Below are positions 1 through 8,904 of a stretch of 64,000 bases of DNA, piece after piece. The notes under the pieces were generated by a model. The model did not search any database, was not told the origin of the DNA, and saw only the letters and a list, made by a program, of their open reading frames with translations. Position numbers and translations under genes: made by a program. The stretch comes from Polynucleobacter sp. TSB-Sco08W16. GTDB taxonomy: Bacteria > Pseudomonadota > Gammaproteobacteria > Burkholderiales > Burkholderiaceae. Each line of letters opens with the position of its first letter. The first letter of the stretch is position 1. The DNA is taken from positions 1,674,001-1,738,000 of the forward strand of contig NZ_CP061291.1 in the NCBI RefSeq assembly GCF_018687455.1, given 5' to 3'.

Positions 1-1518
1 TGTTGGCGTAATGTAGTAGCCAGGGGTGATCTGCGGAAGTGATACGGCGCCTTTGACAACAGTTCGATCAGCTTGCGTATAAGCTCCAGGAGGCGGTGCA
101 TTAAAGTTACTACCCAAGGCATAAGCGAAGCGGGTGTAATCAGTAGAAAAAGTAGTCTTTGGTCCGGTAGGTAATGCCAAATACCTACCGCTTGTGTCAG
201 ATACTACTGGACTCAATTGATTGTTGTAGGCAGCTGTAATGTTTGGTAATACGTTATAGGGCGCTTGAACCAGATTATTTGGATCTGGCTGTAGAGTTTG
301 AAAAGTGGCTGCTTTTGCACCGACAGTCCAATTACTCAATTCACCCGTGAGCTGTTTAGTAGTTCCCACCTCTTGTCGAAACTGACTAGTAACTTGTCCA
401 GCAATACTTTGAGAAAAGTCTGTTGGGTATAAGCTATCAGATACTCGGGCCATATTGGCATAACCGCTCCATGAACCTGGTAATGGTGCACCCCCGGGAC
501 CAACCCCACCTAAAAATACCTGTCTTTGCTGCCAATCGTATTTCCAGCGATTAGTACCTGTTTGCCTGTCATAAGGCAAATACTCACCAGTTGCTACACC
601 GGAATATTCTCTATCCAAAAAGCGATAAGATGCGCCCAACATTACGCCGCGATGATTCATCTCTCGCGGCATGAGCAGCAAATCACGATTAGGTGCGATG
701 TTGACGTAATAAGGCTGCGTGATATCCAAACCATTATTTGAGTTATATCCAATCACTGGCGCCAGCAAGCCTGTTCTTCGCTCGCCTGAAGTTGGCGCGG
801 TGAAATAAGGAACATAAGCAATGGGTACATTGAAGAAACGCATCACACCATTGGTGCCAACCATTTCTTTTTGCTCGTTATCGATCTCTAGATTACTTAC
901 CGTGAAATACCAATCCATATTTTCTGGAGTGCAGGTAGTGTAAGTAGCTTTATCAAATACAAAGATGTCGGAGCTTTGAACCGTTAATTTATTTGCCGTA
1001 CCATTACCGCGAGTATCCCTAAGCTCATAGGTAGGTGTCTCCATGGAACCCTCACGGGCATCTATCTTGAACTGTCCTTTGGGGCCCTTAAAGGTAGTAT
1101 TACCTTTAGACAACTCGGCATTGCCATTTAAATCTGCAATGTCGGTATCTGGGTTGTAGGTAATTTCATCTGCTTTTAAAACAGCGCCATTACGTCGAAT
1201 TTGTGCGCGACCTTTCAAATGCATATCGCGCTCAACCACCCCATCAATCACATCGCTAGATGTAAAAGTGAGCGCCTCACCATCGGCAATGGGTTTGCCT
1301 ACACGCAGTTGATCATCCAACTTCAGGACAGTGACATTTCCGCGATCTGGCAAGAGGGTGAAATTCTGAGTAGCCTGTGAAACTGGGGGTAATGCAGCAG
1401 GTGCTTGAGCACTTGCTGAAAGCGCAAACGGGAGCAATACCACCCCCATCGTTACGCGCAGGGTTATGGCTAAAAAAAGAGGGGCGCGAAGGCCGGCGCG
1501 AAGGCGATAATGACTCAT
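1..1518 (-). CDS. lptD: LPS-assembly protein LptD (N-terminal part, 3' end beyond window)
   Basis: Outer-membrane beta-barrel that, with LptE, inserts lipopolysaccharide into the outer leaflet. The reverse strand is open for 506 codons from an ATG at 1518 to the left edge, so roughly the last third of a usual LptD of about 750-800 residues is outside. Residues 1-37 look like a signal peptide ending in ASAQA. Residues about 55-190 read as the OstA/LptA-like periplasmic jellyroll (VERDMHLKGRAQIRR, VLKADEITYNPDTDIA), and the barrel begins afterwards (GLLAPVIGYNSNNGLD, YYVNIAPNRDLLLMP). Its partners lptC, lptA and lptB lie at 44.5-46.5 kb. It is divergent from amgK with only 33 bases between start codons. 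The family call is secure; the partial state is purely a window effect. Confidence 0.93.
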   Translation of the reverse strand, partial: MSHYRLRAGLRAPLFLAITLRVTMGVVLLPFALSASAQAPAALPPVSQATQNFTLLPDRGNVTVLKLDDQLRVGKPIADGEALTFTSSDVIDGVVERDMHLKGRAQIRRNGAVLKADEITYNPDTDIADLNGNAELSKGNTTFKGPKGQFKIDAREGSMETPTYELRDTRGNGTANKLTVQSSDIFVFDKATYTTCTPENMDWYFTVSNLEIDNEQKEMVGTNGVMRFFNVPIAYVPYFTAPTSGERRTGLLAPVIGYNSNNGLDITQPYYVNIAPNRDLLLMPREMNHRGVMLGASYRFLDREYSGVATGEYLPYDRQTGTNRWKYDWQQRQVFLGGVGPGGAPLPGSWSGYANMARVSDSLYPTDFSQSIAGQVTSQFRQEVGTTKQLTGELSNWTVGAKAATFQTLQPDPNNLVQAPYNVLPNITAAYNNQLSPVVSDTSGRYLALPTGPKTTFSTDYTRFAYALGSNFNAPPPGAYTQADRTVVKGAVSLPQITPGYYITPT

Positions 1519-1535
1519 GGATCCAGACCCCGCTT

Positions 1536-1541
1536 ATTATA
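1536..1541 (-). promoter_or_regulatory. Perfect -10 hexamer for lptD, overlapping a plus-strand -10-like box
   Basis: The reverse strand carries TATAAT at 1541-1536, 17 bases before the lptD start codon. The same bases read TATTAT on the plus strand (1535-1540), about 11 bases before the amgK start. No good -35 hexamer was found for either direction. Transcripts from both would have leaders of only about 5-12 nt. This is a prediction by eye. Confidence 0.4.
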
Positions 1542-1551
1542 CGAATCGACC

Positions 1552-2553
1552 ATGACTGACGCTCGCTTAAATACCCTTTGTGACTGGCTAAAAGGCCTCC
1601 AGCCTAGCTGGCAATTAGATCTTGATACTTTGGCGCCAGCCTCGGCTGATGCCAGCTTCCGGCGCTATTTCCGAATCGAGTCTAAAAACCCCGATTTTGG
1701 GACTCTGATCATCATGGATGCCCCTCCACAGCATGAGCCTCTAGACGCCTTCATTCAGGTCGACTTTTTGCTCTCTGAAGCAGGCCTCAATGTACCTAAA
1801 ATTTTGGAAAAAAATACTGCAAAGGGCTTTCTTTTATTAAATGATCTTGGCAATAAAACTTACCTTGCCGAACTGAATGATGAAACGGCAAACCACCTTT
1901 ACCAAGATGCAACACATGCATTGATACAAATGCAGTTAGCAAGTAAACCTAATGTGCTGCCAAATTATGATGAGGCGCTCTTGCAACGTGAATTGGATTT
2001 ATTTCCAGAGTGGTATTTACGTAAACATCTTGAAATTGAATTGACTGATGTACAACAAGCGCAAATGAAGCAATCATTCAAGCTCATCATTGAAAATAAT
2101 TTAGCGCAAGCAAAAGTGTATGTTCATCGTGATTATCATTCACGCAACCTCATGGTGACAGAGAAAAATAACCCTGGCGTATTAGACTTTCAAGACGCCG
2201 TCTATGGACCAATCACTTACGATGCCGCTTCTTTATGGCGTGATGCTTATATCGCATGGCCTGAAGAAAGAGTGATTGATTGGGTCATTAAATTTTGGGA
2301 ACAAGGCCGTAAGGCTGGACTTCCAATGCCGGATGATTTCGGCCAGTTCTATCGCGACTTCGAGTGGATGGGCCTGCAGCGCCACCTTAAGGTTCTGGGG
2401 ATCTTTGCCAGACTCTTTCATCGCGATGGCAAGGATGGTTACCTCAAAGACATCCCGTTGGTTTTGGAATACGCTATTGCTACAGCAAATCGCTATATCG
2501 AACTTAAACCACTAGCACGACTATTAGAGTCCACTCGCTCAAAAAAAGAATAA
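1552..2553 (+). CDS. amgK: N-acetylmuramate/N-acetylglucosamine 1-kinase AmgK
   Basis: Aminoglycoside-phosphotransferase-fold sugar kinase that phosphorylates MurNAc (and GlcNAc) at the anomeric position in the salvage route to UDP-MurNAc. The catalytic loop HRDYHSRNLMV is at about residues 194-204 and the metal-binding LDFQDAVYGP at about 211. At 333 residues it is close to the family size. The ATG at 1552 was chosen because MTDARLNTLCDWL aligns with the usual family beginning; an in-frame ATG at 1510 would add 14 residues and run into lptD. No Shine-Dalgarno sequence is visible. It lies 12 bases upstream of murU, the next enzyme of the pathway, which supports AmgK over a generic phosphotransferase. 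Confidence 0.9.
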   Translation: MTDARLNTLCDWLKGLQPSWQLDLDTLAPASADASFRRYFRIESKNPDFGTLIIMDAPPQHEPLDAFIQVDFLLSEAGLNVPKILEKNTAKGFLLLNDLGNKTYLAELNDETANHLYQDATHALIQMQLASKPNVLPNYDEALLQRELDLFPEWYLRKHLEIELTDVQQAQMKQSFKLIIENNLAQAKVYVHRDYHSRNLMVTEKNNPGVLDFQDAVYGPITYDAASLWRDAYIAWPEERVIDWVIKFWEQGRKAGLPMPDDFGQFYRDFEWMGLQRHLKVLGIFARLFHRDGKDGYLKDIPLVLEYAIATANRYIELKPLARLLESTRSKKE

Positions 2554-2565
2554 TTAGAAAACAGA

Positions 2566-3282
2566 ATGCATAAAAGCAATCTTCTTCCTTGTTTTTTGCT
2601 TGCTGCAGGTAGAGGTGAGCGTATGCGCCCACTTACTGATGATTTACCCAAACCTCTATTAAGCATTCATAACAAATCGCTTCTTGCGTGGCATCTAGAA
2701 GCGCTTGCGAATGCGGGCATTAAAAATGTAGTCATCAATCATGCTTGGCTTGGTCACAAGATTGAAGCTGCTTTAGGTGCAGGCGAGCAATTTGGCCTCG
2801 ACATTCAATACTCACCAGAGGTAAGCGCTTTAGAAACTGCAGGCGGGATTGTGAAAGCTTTACCCCTACTTAAGCCAGATGACTATTTCCTAGTCATTAA
2901 TGGAGATGTCTTTAGCCCCAATCTACCAATAGAGACAATCTTGGATACAGCCTCTAAATTCAGTAAGAGTCCCAATATACCCTTGGCGCATCTTTTTATG
3001 GTGCCAAATCCCAGCCAACATCCCGAGGGAGACTTCTACTTAAAGGGTTCTCAAGTTAGCTCACATGACCTGGGCGGCGCAGAAAGACTGACCTTTTCTG
3101 GAATTGGCCTTTATCACAAAGACCTCTTTCAGGGTCTAGAGTATGGCGCTCCCGCTAAATTGGCTCCAATACTCAGAGAAGCAATGGAGCAAAATAAAGT
3201 GACCGGTGAAAAATATCTCGGCCCATGGCACGATGTAGGTACGCCACAACGCTTACAAGAGCTTAATGCTGCATATGAATAA
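2566..3282 (+). CDS. murU: N-acetylmuramate-1-phosphate uridylyltransferase MurU
   Basis: Nucleotidyltransferase that converts MurNAc-1-phosphate and UTP to UDP-MurNAc, so that recycled muramic acid bypasses de novo MurA/MurB. The N-terminus has the sugar-nucleotidyltransferase signature LAAGRGERMRPLT followed by PKPLL (residues about 11-30). VINGDVF near residue 110 supplies the metal-binding Asp, and the C-terminal GPWHDVGTPQRL is typical of the MurU/GlmU-like group. At 238 residues it has the short single-domain length without the GlmU beta-helix. It follows amgK in the same transcript and overlaps pepP by 8 bases. A generic NDP-sugar pyrophosphorylase is the alternative; the neighbour decides for MurU. 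Confidence 0.88.
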   Translation: MHKSNLLPCFLLAAGRGERMRPLTDDLPKPLLSIHNKSLLAWHLEALANAGIKNVVINHAWLGHKIEAALGAGEQFGLDIQYSPEVSALETAGGIVKALPLLKPDDYFLVINGDVFSPNLPIETILDTASKFSKSPNIPLAHLFMVPNPSQHPEGDFYLKGSQVSSHDLGGAERLTFSGIGLYHKDLFQGLEYGAPAKLAPILREAMEQNKVTGEKYLGPWHDVGTPQRLQELNAAYE

Positions 3283-4639
3283 AACCGATATTTATCAGCT
3301 TCGTAGAAATGCCCTAGCAAAACAGATGTTTGCTAAAACTGGAGGTGGTATTGCCGTTATTGCAACAGCACCTGAACTTGCACGTAACCGCGATAGTGAA
3401 TTTCCCTATCGGCACGATAGTGATTTTTTCTACTTGACAGGTTTTGAAGAGCCAGGCGCAACCCTAGTGATGAAGGTTGAAGCAACTGGTAAAAGCTTTC
3501 AAGTTCAATCCCATTTATTTTGCAGGCCCAAGGATCTTGAACGAGAAATTTGGGATGGTATTCGCTTGGGGCCTGAAGCTGCACCAGTAGCCCTTGGCAT
3601 TGAGTATGCGCACAGCAATCAAGATCTGGATCAAAAACTGGGTGAACTATTGGCCGATCAAGATTCAGTCTATATTCGTCTAGCTGAGAGCGCAGAAGCA
3701 GATAGACGTGTACGCCACTGGATGAAACAAGTGCGTGGACAAGCTCGCAGCGGAATAAATCCACCTTCTGAGTTTCATGATGTTGAAACACTCATTCATG
3801 AAATGCGATTATTCAAAGACGTTCATGAGATCGATATCATGCGTCGTGCTGCCGCTATTTCTGCACGTGCTCATGTACGTGCCATGAAAGCCTGTAAGCC
3901 CGGTATGCGTGAATACCAATTGGAAGCAGAATTACTTCATGAGTTCCGTCATAGTGGAGCCCAAAGTGTTGCCTACAACAGCATTGTTGCTGGAGGAGCT
4001 AACTCCTGCATTCTGCACTATCGCGCTGGCTCTACCGAATTACGTAGTGGCGAACTCTGTTTAATTGATGCAGGCTGTGAGCTAGACGGCTATGCCTCTG
4101 ATATCACCCGCACCTTTCCAGTTAGCGGAAAATTTACTGGGCCGCAACGTGCGCTTTATGACATCACGCTCGCTGCACAAGAAGCAGCAATTGCACAAAC
4201 AAAATCGGGAAATACTTTTATGCAACCTCATGAGGCTGCGCTCAAAGTACTTACTCAAGGATTGCTAGATGAAAAACTCATCAAACTTTCAGAAGTAGGT
4301 TCAGTCGAAAATGCCATTGAAACTGGGGCATATCGCCGCTTCTATATGCACCGTACCTCCCATTGGCTAGGCATGGATGTTCATGACGTGGGCTCGTACC
4401 GCGAATCTATTGCTACAGCTCAAGAAGAAAAGCCTTGGCGTATTCTGAAAAGTGGCATGGTCATCACGATCGAACCAGGTCTTTATGTCAGACCTGCCGA
4501 TGATATTAATCAAGCCTTCTGGAATATTGGTATCCGCATTGAAGATGATGCAGTCATTAATGACTCGGGCTGCGAATTGATTTCTCGGGGTGTTCCAGTC
4601 AACGCCGATGAAATTGAAGCACTCATGAAAAATATCTAA
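3275..4639 (+). CDS. pepP: Xaa-Pro aminopeptidase (aminopeptidase P)
   Basis: Cytosolic dinuclear-metal peptidase that removes an N-terminal residue preceding proline. An N-terminal AMP_N domain (about residues 1-130) is followed by a pita-bread M24 catalytic domain. The metal ligands are visible in DAGCELDGYASDITRTFP (about 265-282), HRTSHWLGMDVHD (about 357-369), TIEPGLYV (about 397) and RIEDDAV (about 422). The ATG at 3275 gives 454 residues and an 8-base overlap with murU; an ATG at 3266 would add three residues. Its place behind murU and before the monooxygenase gene suggests one transcript. Confidence 0.93.
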   Translation: MNKTDIYQLRRNALAKQMFAKTGGGIAVIATAPELARNRDSEFPYRHDSDFFYLTGFEEPGATLVMKVEATGKSFQVQSHLFCRPKDLEREIWDGIRLGPEAAPVALGIEYAHSNQDLDQKLGELLADQDSVYIRLAESAEADRRVRHWMKQVRGQARSGINPPSEFHDVETLIHEMRLFKDVHEIDIMRRAAAISARAHVRAMKACKPGMREYQLEAELLHEFRHSGAQSVAYNSIVAGGANSCILHYRAGSTELRSGELCLIDAGCELDGYASDITRTFPVSGKFTGPQRALYDITLAAQEAAIAQTKSGNTFMQPHEAALKVLTQGLLDEKLIKLSEVGSVENAIETGAYRRFYMHRTSHWLGMDVHDVGSYRESIATAQEEKPWRILKSGMVITIEPGLYVRPADDINQAFWNIGIRIEDDAVINDSGCELISRGVPVNADEIEALMKNI

Positions 4640-4642
4640 ATC

Positions 4643-5800
4643 ATGGGCTCAAAGAATTGCGATATTTTGATTCATGGCGGTGGCCCTGTTGGCCTTGCCT
4701 GTGCTGCTTGGACATTACAAAAATTTCCTGATGCAAATCTCATACTGCTTGACCGTAACCCAGCCGATGATGCTGACCTAGTAGCCGCTGACAGTCGTGG
4801 CATTGCCCTTTCACATGGCAGCAAATTGTTGCTCAATACGATCAATGCATGGCCAACTGATTGTGCTGACATTCATCGTGTTCATGTTTCTCAAGCGGGT
4901 CGCTTTGGTCGCGCCCTGATGACTCGCGAGGAACTCCAACAAGATGCTCTCGGCCATATCGTTCGCTATCGCGATATTCACCTTACTATTCGTCAAGCAT
5001 TAAGAGAGATAAAGGCGAAGAGTCCAAATTTTATTTGGCAACACCTTGACGGTAATCATGAGCATCCAGTCATCAATGCTAGGTGTATCGTGCATGCTGA
5101 GGGCGGTCTCTTTACAAAACAAGACTGGGTTGAATCCGGCAGAGACTATGGTCAATCAGCCCTAGTGGGTTTGGTTGAAGCAGAAAATGCAGCCCCTCAT
5201 CAAGCTTGGGAGCGCTTTACTGCTGAGGGTCCATTGGCAGTTCTGCCGAGTCACTATGGTTCCAATATTTTGAACCTAGTATGGTGCGGCGCTCCAGAAT
5301 CATCGCAGCAACGTTTACAACTAAGCGATGCAGAATTTCTCATCTCTTTACAAAATGAATTTGGTTCCCGCATTGGGCGTTTTCTCAAAATTCAAGATCG
5401 TCGCCTATATCAACTTGGTCTGAACTATCGCAAACAAATTACAAAGGCGAATGAAGTTTGGATTGGTAACGCCGCACAAACTTTGCACCCGGTCGCAGGA
5501 CAAGGTTTGAACTTAGGCTTACGTGATGCTTTTTTACTTGCAGAAAAATTGGCTGAGCTATTTTCCGGCGTAGCAAATACGCAAACCCCAGAGCAGATTC
5601 AAAATACATTGGAAAGCTATGCGCAAAGTCGTAAGGCTGATAGAACAACAACCATTGGCCTGACAGACTTTATGGCCCGAGTATTTACGTCAAATTTAAC
5701 TCCAATAGTGATGGCTCGTGGATTGGCTTTATCAGCCCTTCAGTGGCTTCCTCCAGTCAAAACAGCCTTAGCTCGCCAGATGATGTTTGGAAGGCGCTAA
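4643..5800 (+). CDS. UbiH/UbiF/COQ6-family FAD-dependent monooxygenase
   Basis: Flavoprotein hydroxylase of the family that hydroxylates the ubiquinone ring. An N-terminal Rossmann dinucleotide motif (HGGGPVGLACA, residues about 10-20) and the second FAD motif GNAAQTLHPVAGQGLNLGL (about 273-291) are both present. The length of 385 residues is usual. The ring position hydroxylated (UbiH, UbiF or UbiI role) cannot be read from sequence alone, so no symbol is given. It starts 3 bases after the pepP stop codon, an arrangement also known from pepP-ubiH in gammaproteobacteria. A hairpin follows at 5855. Confidence 0.88.
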   Translation: MGSKNCDILIHGGGPVGLACAAWTLQKFPDANLILLDRNPADDADLVAADSRGIALSHGSKLLLNTINAWPTDCADIHRVHVSQAGRFGRALMTREELQQDALGHIVRYRDIHLTIRQALREIKAKSPNFIWQHLDGNHEHPVINARCIVHAEGGLFTKQDWVESGRDYGQSALVGLVEAENAAPHQAWERFTAEGPLAVLPSHYGSNILNLVWCGAPESSQQRLQLSDAEFLISLQNEFGSRIGRFLKIQDRRLYQLGLNYRKQITKANEVWIGNAAQTLHPVAGQGLNLGLRDAFLLAEKLAELFSGVANTQTPEQIQNTLESYAQSRKADRTTTIGLTDFMARVFTSNLTPIVMARGLALSALQWLPPVKTALARQMMFGRR

Positions 5801-5854
5801 GAGGCTTAAATAACCCTCTAAACCCAAGCTTTTCTTGTTTTACCTCTATCAAGC

Positions 5855-5879
5855 AATCTGCCTAAAAAATAGGCAGATT
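5855..5879. terminator. Strong hairpin between the monooxygenase gene and dusB
   Basis: A perfect 10-bp inverted repeat, AATCTGCCTA / TAGGCAGATT, with an AAAAA loop lies 55 bases after the monooxygenase stop codon. Only three T residues follow, so it is an imperfect intrinsic terminator on the plus strand. Confidence 0.45.
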
Positions 5880-5953
5880 TGAGCTCGATTGTGCTAAAGT
5901 GTCATGCTTTCCGCAACACTTTGACTGCGTTACACAAGCAAAACCCTCATTCG

Positions 5954-6970
5954 ATGAAGATTGGTCCCCACCTCCTTGCAAATAGACTTTTTGTAGCCCC
6001 TATGGCCGGGGTAACGGATCGTCCATTTAGGCAACTTTGCAAGAAATTAGGCGCTGGTTATGCCGTCTCAGAAATGGTGGCCTCTAACGCCCTGCTTTGG
6101 AAAAGTGAAAAGACACAACGTCGCGCTAATCATGTGGGCGAATTTAAACCAATCGCAGTCCAAATTGCAGGTGCAGATCCAGCAATGATGGCGGCCGCTG
6201 CAAAAATCAATGTAGCTCATGGCGCACAAATTATTGATATCAATATGGGCTGTCCTGCGAAGAAAGTATGCAATGTTGCTGCAGGCTCTGCATTACTGCG
6301 TGACGAGCCACTGGTAAAACAAATTCTAGAAGCGGTGGTCAATGCGGTAGGTGTAGGTCCAGATGCAGTCCCGGTTACTTTAAAAATCCGCACAGGCTGG
6401 GATCGTGAGCATAAAAATGCCATTGAGATTGCGCGTCTTGCAGAAAAGTCTGGCATCTCGATGCTCACGGTTCATGGACGCACACGAGCTGACCTCTATC
6501 ACGGTGAGGCAGAGTACGAAACGATTACTGCCGTTAAAAATAATGTTGGTATTCCAGTAGTTGCCAATGGCGACATCAATACTCCAGAAAAAGCAGATCT
6601 GGTCTTAAAGATTACTGGTGCTGATGCCATCATGATTGGCCGCGCCGCACAAGGGCGCCCTTGGATATTTCGTGAAATCAATCATTATTTAGAAACCGGT
6701 GGCAAGCTACCTACCCCCGAGATTAATGAAATTCAGGCCATCATGAATGCCCACCTCCTCGATCACTACGAGTTCTATGGCGAGCACATTGGTCTTCGCA
6801 CTGCCCGTAAACATATTGGCTGGTACTGCAAAGGATTGCGTGATTCACATGCCTTCCGTCAACGCATGAACACCGCTGATGATTGCAGAACACAGCTACA
6901 AATGGTGAATGATTATTTTGATGAGATGAAATCGCATTCTGACCGCTTGCTTTTTTTAGAAGCAGCCTAG
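5954..6970 (+). CDS. dusB: tRNA-dihydrouridine synthase DusB
   Basis: FMN-dependent enzyme that reduces uridine to dihydrouridine in the tRNA D-loop. The TIM-barrel signature MAGVTDRPFRQLCKKLGAG (about residues 17-35) and the catalytic cysteine in INMGCPAKKVC (Cys about 100) are present, with NGDINTPE and GRAAQGRPW further on. The ATG at 5954 (MKIGPHLLANRLF) matches the conserved N-terminus. The frame is open back to a TTG at 5879, but that would add 25 non-conserved residues. The downstream fis gene recreates the dusB-fis operon known from enterobacteria. 338 residues. Confidence 0.95.
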   Translation: MKIGPHLLANRLFVAPMAGVTDRPFRQLCKKLGAGYAVSEMVASNALLWKSEKTQRRANHVGEFKPIAVQIAGADPAMMAAAAKINVAHGAQIIDINMGCPAKKVCNVAAGSALLRDEPLVKQILEAVVNAVGVGPDAVPVTLKIRTGWDREHKNAIEIARLAEKSGISMLTVHGRTRADLYHGEAEYETITAVKNNVGIPVVANGDINTPEKADLVLKITGADAIMIGRAAQGRPWIFREINHYLETGGKLPTPEINEIQAIMNAHLLDHYEFYGEHIGLRTARKHIGWYCKGLRDSHAFRQRMNTADDCRTQLQMVNDYFDEMKSHSDRLLFLEAA

Positions 6971-7016
6971 CAATCAAGTTATTTTTATTTTTAGCTTTAA
7001 GGATTTATAGAATTTT

Positions 7017-7256
7017 ATGAGTAATAAGCACCCCATTACTGAATGCATTGAAATGCAACTCCAGGGATACCTTAATGACCTTAAAGGTACGCCACCAACC
7101 GACATATATGACATGGTGTTAGCAGTAGTTGAGAAGCCGATGTTAGAGCTTGTCATGCAGCATGCCAAACAGAATCAATCTTTGGCTGCCCAGTACCTTG
7201 GTATTAACCGTAATACCCTCCATAAGAAATTGGTCGAGCACCAAATTCTGAAGTAA
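7017..7256 (+). CDS. fis: DNA-binding protein Fis
   Basis: Small nucleoid-associated protein that bends DNA and modulates rRNA promoters, supercoiling and recombination. At 79 residues it is shorter than the 98-residue E. coli protein because the N-terminal beta-hairpin arm is reduced, as is common in betaproteobacteria. The C-terminal helix-turn-helix is clear (LAAQYLGINRNTLHKKL, residues about 57-73). An AAGGA ribosome-binding site lies 14 bases upstream of the ATG. The gene is 46 bases behind dusB, so cotranscription is likely. Confidence 0.93.
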   Translation: MSNKHPITECIEMQLQGYLNDLKGTPPTDIYDMVLAVVEKPMLELVMQHAKQNQSLAAQYLGINRNTLHKKLVEHQILK

Positions 7257-7293
7257 TCCTAAAGCCATTTAATTATTCAATCTTTCGAAAACT

Positions 7294-8874
7294 ATGATCC
7301 GTACAGCCCTACTCTCCGTCTCCGATAAAAGTGGCATCGTGCCTTTTGCCAAAGCTCTACATGAGCAAGGCGTCAAACTCATCTCTACTGGTGGCACAGC
7401 AAAACTTTTGACTGAAAATAACTTACCCGTAGTCGAGGTTTCTTCTTTGACTAAATTCCCAGAAATGTTAGATGGCAGGGTAAAGACACTACACCCAATG
7501 GTTCATGGCGGCCTTCTCGCCCGTAGAGACTTTCCGGAGCATATGGCGGCGCTCAAGCAGCACGGTATCGATACGATCGATATGTTGGTCATCAACCTAT
7601 ATCCATTCAATGAGACTGTTGCTAAAGAAAGTTGCTCATTTGAAGATGCAGTTGAGAATATTGATATCGGTGGCCCAGCCATGCTACGTGCAGCCGCTAA
7701 GAATCATCAAGATGTAACTGTGCTTATCTCACCTGAAGATTACGCTCCGGTATTGGCTGAAATGAAATCCAAGCAAAATGCGGTTTCTTACAAAACGAAC
7801 TTGGCATTAGCTAAAAAGGTATTTGCACATACAGCACAATATGATGGCGCGATAGCTAACTATCTGTCTGCACTGGGTGATGATTTGGATCATAAGGCAC
7901 GCTCTGCTTATCCAGAAACTCTGCATCTGGCCTTTGAAAAAGTCCAAGAGATGCGTTACGGTGAGAACCCACATCAATCTGCAGCCTTCTATAAAGACAT
8001 CTATCCAGTAGAGGGCGCCCTTGCAAACTATAAGCAATTGCAGGGCAAAGAACTCTCATATAACAATATCGCCGATGCCGACTCTGCATGGGAGTGCGTG
8101 AAGAGCTTTACTGGCAACGTTGGCGGGGCTGCAGCTTGCGTCATCATCAAACATGCAAATCCTTGTGGTGTAGCGGTAGGCGCAACAGCACTAGAAGCCT
8201 ATCAAAAGGCTTTCAAAACTGACCCCAGCTCAGCTTTTGGTGGAATCATTGCCTTTAACGTTCCTTGTGATGGTGCCGCTGCCCAAGAGATATCCAAACA
8301 ATTTGTAGAGGTGTTGATTGCTCCTAGCTTTAGCGATGAAGCAAAAGCCATCTTTGCTGCCAAACAAAATGTACGTCTTTTAGAAATTCCATTAGGGAAT
8401 GCATTCAATACCTATGACTTCAAACGAGTTGGCGGTGGCTTGCTAGTTCAATCACCAGATGCGAAGAATGTTTTGCAAAGTGAAATGCGTGTAGTTAGCC
8501 AAAGACAGCCTACACCTAGCGAGTTAAATGACATGATGTTTGCATGGCGGGTTGCCAAGTTTGTTAAATCAAATGCGATCGTCTACTGTGCAAATGGTAT
8601 GACTCTGGGTATTGGCGCGGGCCAAATGAGTCGCGTGGATTCTGCGCGGATGGCCAGTATCAAAGCTGAAAACGCAGGCCTCAGTCTTAAGGGCTCCGCT
8701 GTAGCAAGCGATGCTTTCTTCCCATTCCGTGATGGCCTAGATGTAGTAGTCAATGGTGGGGCAAGTTGTGCGATTCAACCAGGGGGTAGCATGCGTGATG
8801 ATGAAATCATTGCTGCAGCCAATGAACATGGGATCGCTATGATCTTCACTGGTACCCGTCATTTCCGTCACTAA
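7294..8874 (+). CDS. purH: Bifunctional AICAR transformylase / IMP cyclohydrolase PurH
   Basis: Catalyses the last two steps of de novo purine synthesis: formyl transfer to AICAR, then ring closure to IMP. The N-terminal MGS-like cyclohydrolase domain (about residues 1-145, LLSVSDKSGIVPFA, STGGTAKLL) and the C-terminal transformylase domain (KHANPCGVAVG at about 286-296, the terminal GTRHFRH) are complete. The length of 526 residues matches the family. It stands 37 bases after fis and 30 bases before ruvC on the same strand. Confidence 0.97.
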   Translation: MIRTALLSVSDKSGIVPFAKALHEQGVKLISTGGTAKLLTENNLPVVEVSSLTKFPEMLDGRVKTLHPMVHGGLLARRDFPEHMAALKQHGIDTIDMLVINLYPFNETVAKESCSFEDAVENIDIGGPAMLRAAAKNHQDVTVLISPEDYAPVLAEMKSKQNAVSYKTNLALAKKVFAHTAQYDGAIANYLSALGDDLDHKARSAYPETLHLAFEKVQEMRYGENPHQSAAFYKDIYPVEGALANYKQLQGKELSYNNIADADSAWECVKSFTGNVGGAAACVIIKHANPCGVAVGATALEAYQKAFKTDPSSAFGGIIAFNVPCDGAAAQEISKQFVEVLIAPSFSDEAKAIFAAKQNVRLLEIPLGNAFNTYDFKRVGGGLLVQSPDAKNVLQSEMRVVSQRQPTPSELNDMMFAWRVAKFVKSNAIVYCANGMTLGIGAGQMSRVDSARMASIKAENAGLSLKGSAVASDAFFPFRDGLDVVVNGGASCAIQPGGSMRDDEIIAAANEHGIAMIFTGTRHFRH

Positions 8875-8904
8875 TAAACAAGAGTTGGAATACATAGAAG
8901 ACTT

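Noticed and set aside
3357..3791. 144-codon open frame antisense to pepP
   Set aside because: It lies entirely inside pepP, has no recognisable domain or ribosome-binding site, and reads like a mirror of the coding strand.
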